Below, in pieces: positions 24,541-33,937 of a stretch of 64,000 nt of DNA (position 1 is the stretch's first letter; the number at the start of each line of letters is the position of its first letter). A program made the position numbers and the translations under genes. Origin of the DNA: Bacillota bacterium (GTDB lineage: Bacteria > Bacillota > Clostridia > Oscillospirales > Ruminococcaceae); the NCBI GenBank assembly GCA_023412215.1, contig JAEYNX010000014.1, forward strand, positions 248,001-312,000. The letters are read 5' to 3'. The notes under the pieces were generated by a model. It made no database searches. It saw only the letters and a program-made list of their open reading frames with translations, and was not told where the DNA came from.

Positions 24541-24564
24541 TGCTCCTTCCTAATGGAAGGAGCA
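24541..24564 (+). terminator. Terminator after the HTH gene
   Basis: TGCTCCTTCC-taat-GGAAGGAGCA followed by TTATTT. Confidence 0.85.
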
Positions 24565-24683
24565 TTATTTGTATTACGTTTTGTATATTTCGCAACTGTT
24601 TTTGCGACTTGTTTACCTCTTTTGCGTCATAAACCGCTCTGCTTCAGTTTCCAATTTTTGAAACGCACAAATTCGACAAAATA

Positions 24684-24796
24684 TTGTGCATTTCGACGTT
24701 ATGACCAATCAGCATGTCGTCAATAATAATCCTTTTGCACAATAATTTTACCTATAATTTCTAAAAATTTTGCACAAAAATAAAATTATTATGTGC
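24684..24796. promoter_or_regulatory. TGCACAA motif cluster and inverted repeat upstream of nrdD
   Basis: TTGTGCA is at 24684-24690 and TTTTGCACAA at 24733-24742 and 24768-24777. The stretch 24736-24750 (TGCACAATAATTTTA) is inverted with one insertion at 24781-24796 (TAAAATTATTATGTGC). The region is strongly AT-rich. It may bind a regulator of the nrd operon; no known box is matched exactly. Confidence 0.4.
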
Positions 24797-24815
24797 TTAA
24801 TTGGTTATTTTGACA

Positions 24816-24884
24816 TTGACTTTTTATACGCTCTCCTTTAACATATAGTATAGTATTATATATACGGCACCAATATATTGTGTT
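24816..24884 (+). promoter_or_regulatory. nrdD promoter with candidate NrdR boxes
   Basis: TTGACT (24816-24821) and TAACAT (24839-24844) are 17 bp apart. ACATATAGTATAGTAT (24841-24856) and CACCAATATATTGTGTT (24868-24884, perfect core CAATATATTG) resemble the NrdR box ACACWATATATWGTGT. The first overlaps the -10, as expected for repression of ribonucleotide reductase. Centre spacing is about 27 bp, shorter than the usual 31-32. Confidence 0.55.
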
Positions 24885-25011
24885 TTGACTTCTATAGCGC
24901 TTGTGTTGTTTGTTCGCGTGAAAAAGGAGGGAACCGTGGCGCCAAAGCTTTGTGTGCCGCCGCGCATGTAACGCACAGGCCGCTCAAAATCGTCGGGAGG
25001 GTAATGGATTC

Positions 25012-27147
25012 ATGCTGACACAAATTATCAAACGTGATCGCTCCACTGTGCCGTTTAAAAAAGAGAAGATCGTGCTTGCCATCTTTAAGGCCGCAACCGC
25101 TGTCGGCGGCGACGACTTTATGACCGCGGAACGGCTGGCACAGGAGGTCATCCGCATTGCGGAACAAAAATACCCCGACGGGATTGCCGAGGTAGAGGGC
25201 ATTCAGGATATTGTAGAGAAGGTGCTCATCGAGGCGGGGCACGCAAAAACCGCCAAGGCCTTCATCCTTTACCGTGAAAAGCGGCGTTCGGCGCGCGAAT
25301 CCAACGCCCTGATCGGCGCGACCATCAATATGTTCACCGAGTATTTAAACGACCGCGACTGGCAGATAAGTGAGAACGCCAACACCCAAAAGTCTATCAA
25401 CGGTTTAAACAACTATGTGCGTGAGGCCTTTACCAAGAGCTATTGGCTGCACGAGATATATACCGACGCCATCCGCTCTGCCCATCAGTCGGGCGATATC
25501 CATATCCACGACCTCGGTTTTTTCGGCCCCTACTGCGCGGGCTGGGACCTAAGGCAGATTCTCACCAACGGCTTCGGCGGCGTGCCGGGCAAGGTGGAAT
25601 CCAGCCCGCCCAAGCACCTGCGCACCTTCCTGGGGCAGATCGTCAACTCCACCTTCACCACACAGGGTGAAAGCGCGGGGGCGCAGGCATGGTCGTCGTT
25701 TGACACCTACTGCGCGCCGTTTATCCGCTACGATAATCTGGATTATAAAACGATAAAGCAGGCGCTGCAGGAGTTTATCTTTAACTTAAACGTGCCCACC
25801 CGCGTGGGCTTCCAGTGCCCCTTTTCAAACCTCACCTTCGACATCGTGCCGCCCCGCACCTTAAAGGACGAGAACGTCATCATCGGCGGAACGGTTCGCA
25901 GTGAGAAGTACGGAGATTTTCAGGAAGAGATGACCCTCTTAAACACCGCGTTCTGCGACGTGATGATGGAGGGCGACCTCAAAGGGCGGGTGTTCACCTT
26001 CCCCATCCCCACCATCAACATCACCAAGAGCTTTGACTGGGACAGCCCCGTAGTGGAAAAGTTCATGGAGATCACCTGCAAATACGGCATCCCCTACTTT
26101 TCCAATTACATCAACTCCGATCTTTCGCCTGAGGACGCGCTGTCGATGTGCTGTCGCCTGCGTTTAGACACCTCCGAGCTGCGCAAACGCGGCGGCGGGC
26201 TGTTCGGCTCCAACCCCCTCACCGGCTCAATCGGCGTGGTGACCGTCAACCTGCCGCGGCTCGCCTACCTTTCAAAAAGCGAGTCGGAGTTCCGCACGCG
26301 GCTGTGGCAGCAGATGAACATCGCCAAGGACAGTCTTGAAATCAAGCGCAAGGTGATTGAGGAGCAGACGGCGCGCGGCCTGTACCCCTATTCCGCGAAT
26401 TATTTAAAGGATGTAAAGCACAGAACCGGATCGTACTGGTACAACCACTTCAACACCATCGGGCTGATCGGGATGAACGAGGCCTGCCAGAACCTGCTGG
26501 GCGAAAACTACGACCTCACCACCTCCGAGGGCCAGGGGCTTGCTATAAGAACCCTCTCGTATATGCGGGATGTCATCAAAGACATTCAGGACGAAACGGG
26601 GCACTATTACAACCTTGAGGCGACCCCCGCCGAGGGCACCAGCTACCGTTTGGCGAAGGCCGACACCGAGCGTTACCCCACCATCATCACGGCGGGTGAC
26701 CGGGTGCCCTATTACAGCAACTCCACCCAGCTGCCCGTCGGCTACACCGACGATATCTTCGAAACCCTCGATTTGCAGGATGAGCTGCAGTCGCTCTATA
26801 CCGGCGGCACGGTGCTGCATTTTTACCTGGGTGAAGAGATCAAAGACACCCGTGCGGCAAAGTCGCTGATTAAAAAGATCTTCACCAACTATAAGCTCCC
26901 CTACATCTCGCTCACCCCCACCTTCTCGGTGTGCAACGACCACGGCTATATCTCGGGCGAGCACTTCACCTGCCCCGAATGCGGCGCGCAGACTGAGGTG
27001 TGGAGCCGCGTGGTAGGCTACCTAAGGCCGGTGCAGAACTTTAACAAGGGCAAGCGCGAGGAATACGAGCAGCGCAAAAAGTATGTGATAAAACAGGAAA
27101 ACGTGTCTGAGCCGGTTCCCGCCTTAAAGAGGGACGCGGTCGTATGA
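25012..27147 (+). CDS. nrdD: Anaerobic ribonucleoside-triphosphate reductase
   Basis: This class III reductase of 711 residues converts NTPs to dNTPs with a glycyl radical. An ATP-cone (residues about 1-95, 'VPFKKEKIVLAIFKA') is followed by the (beta/alpha)10 barrel. The zinc cysteines are in 'SVCNDHG' and 'TCPECGA', and the radical Gly669 is in 'RVVGYLRP' near the C-terminus. GGGAGGG sets ATG 25012; upstream codons lack a ribosome site. It overlaps nrdG by 4 nt (ATGA). The upstream region contains NrdR-like sites. Confidence 0.97.
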   Translation: MLTQIIKRDRSTVPFKKEKIVLAIFKAATAVGGDDFMTAERLAQEVIRIAEQKYPDGIAEVEGIQDIVEKVLIEAGHAKTAKAFILYREKRRSARESNALIGATINMFTEYLNDRDWQISENANTQKSINGLNNYVREAFTKSYWLHEIYTDAIRSAHQSGDIHIHDLGFFGPYCAGWDLRQILTNGFGGVPGKVESSPPKHLRTFLGQIVNSTFTTQGESAGAQAWSSFDTYCAPFIRYDNLDYKTIKQALQEFIFNLNVPTRVGFQCPFSNLTFDIVPPRTLKDENVIIGGTVRSEKYGDFQEEMTLLNTAFCDVMMEGDLKGRVFTFPIPTINITKSFDWDSPVVEKFMEITCKYGIPYFSNYINSDLSPEDALSMCCRLRLDTSELRKRGGGLFGSNPLTGSIGVVTVNLPRLAYLSKSESEFRTRLWQQMNIAKDSLEIKRKVIEEQTARGLYPYSANYLKDVKHRTGSYWYNHFNTIGLIGMNEACQNLLGENYDLTTSEGQGLAIRTLSYMRDVIKDIQDETGHYYNLEATPAEGTSYRLAKADTERYPTIITAGDRVPYYSNSTQLPVGYTDDIFETLDLQDELQSLYTGGTVLHFYLGEEIKDTRAAKSLIKKIFTNYKLPYISLTPTFSVCNDHGYISGEHFTCPECGAQTEVWSRVVGYLRPVQNFNKGKREEYEQRKKYVIKQENVSEPVPALKRDAVV

Positions 27148-27830
27148 CTACCGCGGGGCTCGTAAAAAGCTCGTTGGTGGATTTTCCGGGGCTTGTCTCG
27201 TGCGTGCTGTTTTTGCCGCACTGCAACCTCGATTGCTTCTATTGCCACAACCGCTTTTTACTGGAGGATACACCGCCCGCGATAAACCCGCTCGAGGTCG
27301 AGGCGTTTTTATCCAAGCGCGCGGGGCTGCTGGACGGCGTGGTGATCACCGGCGGAGAGCCGTTGTTGCACCCCGATTTAGAGGGCTATATCCGCTGGGT
27401 TAAGTCCTTTGGCTACAAGGTGAAGCTCGATACCAACGGCACCTTCCCTGAGCAGTTAAAGATTATCGTCGACAAACAGCTCTGCGACTACTACGCCGTA
27501 GATTATAAAGCTCCTAAGGCGCGTTACCCGGAGATCTGCGGGGGGGGCGCAAACGGCGACGCGGTGCTCGAATCCATCCTGCTGCTGCGAAACAGCGGCG
27601 CAAGCTTTGAGGTACGCACCACGGTGATCCCCCAGCTTTCCCTTGCCGATTTGGAGCGGATGGCCAAAGAGCTTCCCCTGCTGCCGCGGTATGTACTCAA
27701 CCGCTACCGCCCGCCCGAACGCTACCCCGAGGCAGCGCGCGAAAGGGTGATGCAGCGCCCCTACACGCAGGCCGAGATTGGCGCCTTCGTGCAGGCATTA
27801 AAACACTTACAACCGTATACCGTAACATAA
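27144..27830 (+). CDS. nrdG: Anaerobic ribonucleotide reductase activating protein
   Basis: This 228-residue radical SAM protein carries the cluster motif CxxxCxxC at Cys27, Cys31 and Cys34 ('CNLDCFYCHN') and the SAM-binding 'GVVITGGEPLL'. It makes the glycyl radical on NrdD. The start overlaps the nrdD stop, giving translational coupling. It is somewhat longer than E. coli NrdG and belongs to the longer branch ('ADYK/VDYKAP' type) common in Clostridia. Confidence 0.93.
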   Translation: MTTAGLVKSSLVDFPGLVSCVLFLPHCNLDCFYCHNRFLLEDTPPAINPLEVEAFLSKRAGLLDGVVITGGEPLLHPDLEGYIRWVKSFGYKVKLDTNGTFPEQLKIIVDKQLCDYYAVDYKAPKARYPEICGGGANGDAVLESILLLRNSGASFEVRTTVIPQLSLADLERMAKELPLLPRYVLNRYRPPERYPEAARERVMQRPYTQAEIGAFVQALKHLQPYTVT

Positions 27831-27841
27831 AAGCGAAAGGG

Positions 27842-27874
27842 AGTGCGCAGACGGCACAAGGCCGCCTGCGCACT
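27842..27874. terminator. Terminator after nrdG
   Basis: AGTGCGCAG-a-CGGC / GCCG-c-CTGCGCACT followed by TCATTCTTTT. Confidence 0.85.
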
Positions 27875-27911
27875 TCATTCTTTTAACCCGGCCACCGCCG
27901 ATACTGCTTGT

Positions 27912-28358
27912 CTACTTATATAAAGCAGTGCCGACCCTTATCTCACACCTCGGCCCGTCCCAAAGGGTCGATTTTACCTCAAAGGTACCGTCAGGGTCTA
28001 ACCCCTTTACCATGCCCTCCATGGGGTTCAGGCAGTAGATGCGGCAGGGGCTTACCTTACCCGCCCGCTGGGCGACGGCATAGAGCTTGCACGCATGAGA
28101 GACAGCCGTAAAGCCATCCTCGCCTTCGCCAATCTCCCACACGGCGCAGTTAAAGATCTCGGAAAGACGTTTAAAAACCTCCTCCGGTTTTTTGATGCCA
28201 AACTGCTCCGCCTGACGCTTGCCCATCGCGAGCTGTTCCCGGTACTTTTGCTCGGTCACCTTTTCGAGTATCCCCTCCTGGTCAAACAGACGTATAGCGT
28301 CCGCCTGTATCCCCGCGTAAGCAAGCTCCAATGTTTTTACTCTTGCTTCCAAGTCCAT
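27912..28358 (-). CDS. L-2-amino-thiazoline-4-carboxylate hydrolase-like protein
   Basis: The 148-residue protein begins with a short helical part and contains 'CAVWEIGEGEDGFTAVSHACKLYAVAQRAG' and 'PCRIYCLNPMEGMVKGLDP', which resembles the ATC-hydrolase-like family (PF14196). Members are named for cysteine formation from ATC in Pseudomonas, but most, including small clostridial ones, are uncharacterised. Two conserved cysteines and a His are visible in the core. GGGAGG precedes ATG 28358. The gene stands alone on the minus strand beside a sigma factor. Confidence 0.55.
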   Translation of the reverse strand: MDLEARVKTLELAYAGIQADAIRLFDQEGILEKVTEQKYREQLAMGKRQAEQFGIKKPEEVFKRLSEIFNCAVWEIGEGEDGFTAVSHACKLYAVAQRAGKVSPCRIYCLNPMEGMVKGLDPDGTFEVKSTLWDGPRCEIRVGTALYK

Positions 28359-28441
28359 AATAAAGCCTCCCTGTAATATGAGTTCGGCCTTTTAAGGCCT
28401 TCAACCCTATTAGGGGAGGCATCTTCTATTTTGTGACCGTT

Positions 28442-29137
28442 TTACAGGTAACTTTCCCAATAGTTTTTAAGCGGCAGCACCTGCTGCGACTCCAGGCAGA
28501 GATTCGCCCGGTGCACAAACCTGCGCAGCTTCTGATATTCCTGCGGAAGCCGGATATCGGCAACCAGATTTCTCATGCGGCAGCGGCAATTGCCGTTTGG
28601 GTTAAACAGGCTGCACTCATCCTTTAAAAAGCTGTTGAGCTTCGCTCGGCTGCGTGAAACCGTCTTTCGCACCGTCTGCGGCTCTTTCTCCAGTACGACC
28701 GCAATCTCTTCGTAGGAAAGCTGCACCATGTCCCTGAGCAGAAAGGCGATGCGGCTCTCGGTATCCAGACAGTGCAGAATGCCGGTTAAGCACTTATCAC
28801 ACATCTCTTTTATCCATATGGGCTTGTCGTAGTCGAGGTCATAGGGCAGATCAAGCGGGTCACCATGAAAATAGTCCCGCAAAAACCTTGTGGAATACTG
28901 TTGTTCTTTCTTGGTGTAGTGTAAAACAGCGCGGTAAGTGACGGTATAAATCCACGTGGAAAGCTTGGCTTCCCCCCTGTAATCGGCAAGGCCCTTTATA
29001 ATCTCGGCCCATGCCTCCTGCGCAGCGTCCTTCGCGTCCTCTTCGTTTCTTACCATCCTGCGGCAAACCGAGGAAACCAAAGCACCGTAATCGGTTACCA
29101 TCTGTTCTAAGTGAATGTCCGCGCCCTTCTGTGCCAC
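28442..29137 (-). CDS. ECF-type RNA polymerase sigma factor with cysteine-rich tail
   Basis: Region 2 ('DYGALVSSVCRRMVRNEEDAKDAAQEAWAEIIKGLADYRGEAKLSTWIYTVTYRAVLHY') and region 4 ('FLLRDMVQLSYEEIAVVLEKEPQTVRKTVSRSRAKLNSFL') are clear. After region 4 comes 'CSLFNPNGNCRCRMRN', a Cys cluster typical of one clostridial sigma-70 group and probably metal- or redox-sensitive. GTG 29137 with GGGGGA 5-6 nt upstream is the best start; the frame to 29290 crosses the terminator. No anti-sigma gene is adjacent, so the C-terminal extension may replace it. Confidence 0.85.
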   Translation of the reverse strand: MAQKGADIHLEQMVTDYGALVSSVCRRMVRNEEDAKDAAQEAWAEIIKGLADYRGEAKLSTWIYTVTYRAVLHYTKKEQQYSTRFLRDYFHGDPLDLPYDLDYDKPIWIKEMCDKCLTGILHCLDTESRIAFLLRDMVQLSYEEIAVVLEKEPQTVRKTVSRSRAKLNSFLKDECSLFNPNGNCRCRMRNLVADIRLPQEYQKLRRFVHRANLCLESQQVLPLKNYWESYL

Positions 29138-29239
29138 ACAAATCCCCCATGCATGTACTGTCGGTTTCCATACTGCAATTATACGTTTACAACAAGCTTC
29201 TGTCAATTTTGAAGGGCCAACATATCTTCCGTAAAATTG

Positions 29240-29274
29240 TTCAAAGCCGAAGGCAGGAAACCTTCGGCTTTGAA
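29240..29274. terminator. Strong bidirectional hairpin
   Basis: A 14-bp perfect stem TTCAAAGCCGAAGG/CCTTCGGCTTTGAA separates the sugar transporter operon end (29350) from the sigma factor start (29137). Confidence 0.85.
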
Positions 29275-29349
29275 CGTTAGAGATACGCACACAATCTATT
29301 TGGGGAAAGTAGTAAGCATGTTACTGAATACTGCCCTGAAGCGAAGCAT

Positions 29350-30525
29350 TTATCTTCTCTTTCTGCGGGTTGTAATATCGAAGATAACCGCCAGCACCAG
29401 AATAGCGCCCCTGATGGCGTACTGGTACGAGATGCCTACGCCCATAAGGTTCATGCCGTTGGTGAGCGAGGCCATTACCAGCGCGCCGATGATGGAGCCC
29501 GTTACCTTGCCCACGCCGCCGTTGGCCGATACACCGCCCACATAGGCCGCCGCGATGGCGTCCAGTTCAAAGGCGGTACCGGCGGTGGTGGTGGCCGACT
29601 GCAGACGGGAGGTGAACAGCACGCCGGAAAGTGCCGCCAGCGCACTCATGGAAGCGAACACAATAAAGGTAACCTTTTTCACGTTGATGCCGGAGAGCGC
29701 CGCCGCCTCGTCGTTGCCGCCGATGCCGTAGATATGGCGGCCCAAGGTGGTTTTATTCATCATAAAGTTGTAGATGAGCACTACAATTGCCACGATGACA
29801 ACTGTCCAGGAAAGGCCGTTGTACCCCGCTAGGATCCATACGATGTAGCCGATTACGGCGGACATAAAGATGAGCTTGATGATGAACATGGGCAGTGAGA
29901 GAACCTCGAAATGGTACTTCTGCATGCTCATTCTGGCCCGTATCTGCGAGAAGATGAGGAATGCGATGCCGAGCGCACCGATGATAAGGGTAAGGCCATG
30001 GATGCCGTTAATGCTCAGCAGGTTGGGGATAAAGCCGTTGCCGATGGCGTTGAACCCCTCGTTGGGTACAATAATGGTGCCGGTGCCCTCGGTGGCCAGC
30101 AGCAGCAGGCCTCTGAAGATCAGCATGCCCGCAAGGGTTACAACGAAGGCGGGAACGCCCACCTTGGCAACCAGAAAGCCGTAAAACAGGCCGATGCCGG
30201 TACCGATAATAAGTACAATCAGAATGGCGACCCATTCATTGACACCGTACTGTGTCATCAGGATGGCGGCAATTGCCCCCAAAAACCCTGCCACAAAACC
30301 AACCGAGAGGTCGATGTGGCGTATAATCAAAATCAGTGTCATCCCTACCGCCAGAACGGCGATATAGCCGGTTTGGTTAATCAGGTTGCTGATGTTGCGC
30401 GACGAGATGAAAAGCCCCTGTGTGGTGATGGAAAAGAACGCAATAATCACAACAAGAGCGATATACATGCCGTAATCACGGATGTTCTTTTTTAATAAGG
30501 TTCCGGCTTCTTTAAAAAAATTCAT
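29350..30525 (-). CDS. CUT2 sugar ABC transporter permease (GguB/XylH/MmsB-type)
   Basis: This 391-residue membrane protein has about ten helices and the ribose/xylose permease signatures 'QTGYIAVLAVGMTLILIIRHIDLSVGFVAGFLGAIAA' and 'AAAYVGGVSANGGVGKVTGSIIGALVMASLTNGMNLMGV'. AGGAG precedes ATG 30525. It forms the pore for the ATPase and ChvE-type binding protein upstream in the same transcript. Pentoses or galactose/glucose are the usual substrates of this subgroup. Confidence 0.92.
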   Translation of the reverse strand: MNFFKEAGTLLKKNIRDYGMYIALVVIIAFFSITTQGLFISSRNISNLINQTGYIAVLAVGMTLILIIRHIDLSVGFVAGFLGAIAAILMTQYGVNEWVAILIVLIIGTGIGLFYGFLVAKVGVPAFVVTLAGMLIFRGLLLLATEGTGTIIVPNEGFNAIGNGFIPNLLSINGIHGLTLIIGALGIAFLIFSQIRARMSMQKYHFEVLSLPMFIIKLIFMSAVIGYIVWILAGYNGLSWTVVIVAIVVLIYNFMMNKTTLGRHIYGIGGNDEAAALSGINVKKVTFIVFASMSALAALSGVLFTSRLQSATTTAGTAFELDAIAAAYVGGVSANGGVGKVTGSIIGALVMASLTNGMNLMGVGISYQYAIRGAILVLAVIFDITTRRKRR

Positions 30526-30545
30526 CTGCTTCTCACTCCTATTCT

Positions 30546-32066
30546 CTAAAGTGTTGCCAGTTTCATAATATTTTCTTCGGTCGCTTCCCCGGCCGCAAGC
30601 TCGCCGGTGATCTTACCTTCGGACATGACGTAGATCCGGTCGCTCATGCCAAGAACCTCGAGCAGCTCGGAGGAGATCATGATGATGCTCATCCCCTGCT
30701 CCACCAAGCGGTTCATGATGGTGTAGATTTCATACTTCGCGCCGACGTCGATACCGCGCGTCGGCTCGTCGAGGATAAGCGTATTGGGCTGTACAAACAG
30801 CCACTTCGCAACCGAAACCTTCTGCTGGTTGCCGCCGCTCAGGTTACCGACCTTCTGCTCGGCGGAGGGCGCCTTGATGTTAATCGAGGCCATATACTCG
30901 TTGGCAACCGACACCTCTTTGTTCTGGTCGATGATGCCGCCGCTGCACAGCGCGCGAAGGTTTGCGAGGGTGATGTTCTGCTTAATATCCTGAATCAGGA
31001 TCAGGCCGTTGCCTTTTCTGTCCTCGGTAACATAGGCGATACCGGCCTCGATAGCCTGCTGCGGGTGAGAGAACGACTTCTTCTGGCCGTTCACCAGCAC
31101 GTCGCCGCTTAAACGGTATCTTTTGTGGTTGCCGAATACGCTCAGGGCAAACTCCGTCCGGCCCGCGCCCATCAGCCCCGCAATGCCCACGATCTCGCCC
31201 TTGCGGACATTCAGGTTGACGTTGTGCAGAATCTCGCGGCCCTTATCAAAGTCGTATGCGCTCCAGTTTTTTACCTCAAAGCAGACATCGCCGTATTCTT
31301 TTTTATTCCGGTGGGGGTAGATGTTCTCAATCTCACGCCCAACCATGTACTTGATAACCTCATTCTCGGTAATCGGGTGCTCCGCCGCGTCGATGGAGCA
31401 GATGGTTTTGCCGTCGCGCAGCACGGTAACCGTATCGGCGATGGCGATAACCTCTTTGAGCTTGTGCGAGATCATGATACAGGTAACCCCCTGCTCCTTG
31501 AGCTCGCGGATAAGCTGCAAAAGGTTTGCGCTGTCGTCTTCGTTGAGCGCCGCGGTGGGCTCATCCAGGATAAGCAGCTTGACGTTCTTGCTGAGCGCCT
31601 TCGCTATCTCCACCAGCTGCTGGGTGCCGACGCCCAGTTCCTTTACCTTGGTGCCGGGGTTAATGTTCACGCGCACCTTTTTAAGCATCTCGGTTGCGCG
31701 GATGATAGTTTCGTTCCAGTCAACCGTCAGGCCCTTTTTGATCTCGTGGCCAAAATATATGTTCTCGTATAGCGTAAGCTCCGGGATGAGCGCCAGTTCC
31801 TGATAGATAATTGCGATACCGGCGGCCTCACTGTCGGATATTACGTTATAACGCTGCTCTTCACCACCCAGTATAATGCTGCCCTCGTAGCTGCCGTAGG
31901 GGTAAACGCCCGAGAGCACCTTCATCAGTGTGGATTTCCCCGCCCCGTTTTCCCCAACAAGGCAGTGGATTTCACCCGTTTTCACCTTAAAGTTTACATT
32001 ATCAAGAGCTTTTACGCCTGGAAATTGTTTCGAGATGCCTTTCATCTCTAAAATATACTCATTCAT
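30546..32066 (-). CDS. CUT2 sugar ABC transporter ATPase (GguA/XylG/MmsA-type)
   Basis: The 506-residue tandem ATPase has a first cassette with Walker A GENGAGKST, signature 'LGVGTQQLVEIAKAL' and Walker B LLILDEPTAAL. The second cassette has a degenerate P-loop (GLMGAGRTE) but an intact 'LSGGNQQKVSVAKWL' and LILDEPTRGIDVG, as is normal for the RbsA/XylG family. GGGGAG 9 nt before ATG 32066 fixes the start. The gene is 20 nt before the permease. Confidence 0.94.
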   Translation of the reverse strand: MNEYILEMKGISKQFPGVKALDNVNFKVKTGEIHCLVGENGAGKSTLMKVLSGVYPYGSYEGSIILGGEEQRYNVISDSEAAGIAIIYQELALIPELTLYENIYFGHEIKKGLTVDWNETIIRATEMLKKVRVNINPGTKVKELGVGTQQLVEIAKALSKNVKLLILDEPTAALNEDDSANLLQLIRELKEQGVTCIMISHKLKEVIAIADTVTVLRDGKTICSIDAAEHPITENEVIKYMVGREIENIYPHRNKKEYGDVCFEVKNWSAYDFDKGREILHNVNLNVRKGEIVGIAGLMGAGRTEFALSVFGNHKRYRLSGDVLVNGQKKSFSHPQQAIEAGIAYVTEDRKGNGLILIQDIKQNITLANLRALCSGGIIDQNKEVSVANEYMASINIKAPSAEQKVGNLSGGNQQKVSVAKWLFVQPNTLILDEPTRGIDVGAKYEIYTIMNRLVEQGMSIIMISSELLEVLGMSDRIYVMSEGKITGELAAGEATEENIMKLATL

Positions 32067-32112
32067 GTGCGTAATCTCCCCTGTATGTTCATTTGTTACG
32101 TATCGATATAAA

Positions 32113-32149
32113 AGATGGGATAGCAATTTAGAAAACCACTATCCCATCT
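32113..32149 (-). terminator. Intercistronic hairpin between binding protein and ATPase
   Basis: AGATGGGATAG/CTATCCCATCT around a 15-nt loop lies between the ChvE-type gene and the ATPase gene. It probably reduces downstream expression so that binding protein is in excess. Confidence 0.65.
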
Positions 32150-32249
32150 GCTGTTCATTCCATGAGTCTTACCTGTCACCCGCATGTTTTTCAATAATTA
32201 CGCTTTGTTGGTTATGATGTAAACCTGCAAGCTCAGGCTTGATTCAAGA

Positions 32250-33407
32250 TTACTTTAAGCCGGTAAAGTCGGCAGCCGCATAGTAACCGGAGTCAATCAG
32301 CGCAGCCTTTACATTGGCGGAGTCTACAACGACAACCTCGGTCTGCTTCGCCTTAATATCGGCGGCGTTGTTGTTGTAAGAACCGGTGGTTGCGGGGGTT
32401 TCGCCCTTTAAGATGGCAACGGCCATGTCGATGGAATCCTTAACAAGGGTGCGAACATCCTTGAATACGGTCATGGACTGTTTGCCGTCGATGATATACT
32501 GAACGGAAGCCTTCTCAGCGTCCTGACCGGTAACCTTGTAGCTCTTAACGTCCTTGTCGGCTGCGAAAGCGTCAGCGATGGCGCGGGCAGTACCGTCGTT
32601 CGGAGCCAAGATGAATACGTTGCCCTTGTCCTCCGCCTTGGTGCTGGTTAAGTGAGCCTCGGCCTTGTTCTTGGCTTCGTTAAAGTCCCAGTTGGTGGTA
32701 ACCTGGCCGATGATCTTGCTCATCTCGTCACGGGTAAGGGTAGCCTTATCCTTGAGCGCGAGCGCTTCGCTGGAGTTCTTGATCACGAAGGTGCCGTCGG
32801 CGATCTTGGGCTGCAGAACCGTCCAAGCGCCTTCAAAGAAGAGGAACGCGTTGTTGTCGGAAGCAGCGCCTGCGTACAGGTAGAGGGGGTTGCCGGTGCC
32901 GGTAGCGTTATCGATAAGATACTGGCCCTGAGCCTTACCTACCGCGATGCTGTCGAAGGTTACATAGTAGTCAACGGAAGCGGTGTCGGTGATCAGACGG
33001 TCGTAAGAAATCACCGTGATGCCTTCCTTCTTGGCGGCGTCAACAGCGGCAGCAGCGGCTGCACCGTCCTGCGGGCAGATAACAAGAACCTTGATGCCCT
33101 TTGCGATAAGAGCTTCTACGTTCTCTTTCTCTTTAGCGGAAGAGCCCTGACTGAACAGGATCTCTACGGAATATTCAGTGTCTTTGAGCGCGTCTTTGAA
33201 TCTGGTTTCGTCCTGTACCCATCTGGGCTCGTCCTTTGTAGGAAGAACGATACCGATATCTACGCCGCCTTTATTATCTGCAGGAGCTGCGCTGGATTCT
33301 GCGGGAGCCTGCGATTCGGGTCCACTGGCATTGGGCGCTGTATTGGCGCAAGCTGCAAAGGAGAATACCATTACTGCACAAAGCAGTACTGCCAGAAATT
33401 TTTTCAT
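32250..33407 (-). CDS. ChvE/XylF-type sugar-binding lipoprotein
   Basis: Lipoprotein signal 'MKKFLAVLLCAVMVFSFAAC' with lipobox Cys20, a Pro/Ala/Ser linker, then a periplasmic-binding fold ('VDIGIVLPTKDEPRWVQDE', 'LVICPQDGAAAAAAVDAAKKEGITVISYDRLI', 'VTFDSIAVGKAQGQYL', 'LAPNDGTARAIADAF'). This pattern is close to the multiple sugar-binding ChvE group that goes with GguA/GguB. AAGGTGG precedes ATG 33407. It is the first gene of the importer transcript; a terminator at 33703-33732 isolates it from the second XylF-like gene. Confidence 0.9.
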   Translation of the reverse strand: MKKFLAVLLCAVMVFSFAACANTAPNASGPESQAPAESSAAPADNKGGVDIGIVLPTKDEPRWVQDETRFKDALKDTEYSVEILFSQGSSAKEKENVEALIAKGIKVLVICPQDGAAAAAAVDAAKKEGITVISYDRLITDTASVDYYVTFDSIAVGKAQGQYLIDNATGTGNPLYLYAGAASDNNAFLFFEGAWTVLQPKIADGTFVIKNSSEALALKDKATLTRDEMSKIIGQVTTNWDFNEAKNKAEAHLTSTKAEDKGNVFILAPNDGTARAIADAFAADKDVKSYKVTGQDAEKASVQYIIDGKQSMTVFKDVRTLVKDSIDMAVAILKGETPATTGSYNNNAADIKAKQTEVVVVDSANVKAALIDSGYYAAADFTGLK

Positions 33408-33702
33408 GAAATTTCCACCTTTCACTTACTCATTTTCTTTCGCTTTGAAGGTTATGAGCCGGTTTTGTCCGATATCACCATCGAACGCCATAATGATACC
33501 GTCTTTTTTAGTAATAAACAATAAAATACATTGCGCTTTCTTAGTACTATTTTGCCCAGTTTGCCTATGTAAAAAGCCCCGTCTGTATTTTCTTTGCGCA
33601 AAAAAGTACTGTAATATTATGGAACATGCGCATTTTATGCGCTTTTCCCCCACTTTATCGGTGCAATGGTAATATTATCTAAGGATTGGGGCGCAAAAAA
33701 AT

Positions 33703-33732
33703 CCCCGCCATGCCGCAATCGGCATCACGGGG
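33703..33732 (-). terminator. Terminator between the two XylF-like genes
   Basis: CCCCG-ATGCCG / CGGCAT-CGGGG on the minus strand is followed by seven T residues. The rest of the 530-nt gap 33408-33937 should hold the importer promoter, but I could not identify convincing hexamers. Confidence 0.88.
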
Positions 33733-33937
33733 AAGCGTCACTGTTATGTACGATTTAAATGAACAACCGGCCTGTTTTTTGCGATATTGTTTTAAAGCCT
33801 CGCATCCGTATGGCTGATATCTATATAAACTGTAATCTCTTGCCGGACATACCTGTAAAATCTTGCCCGAGAGGATGACAACTTTATACCATATCCACGG
33901 CAGAGCGCCGCCTTTTCCCGCAAACAGGCGTCAATAC

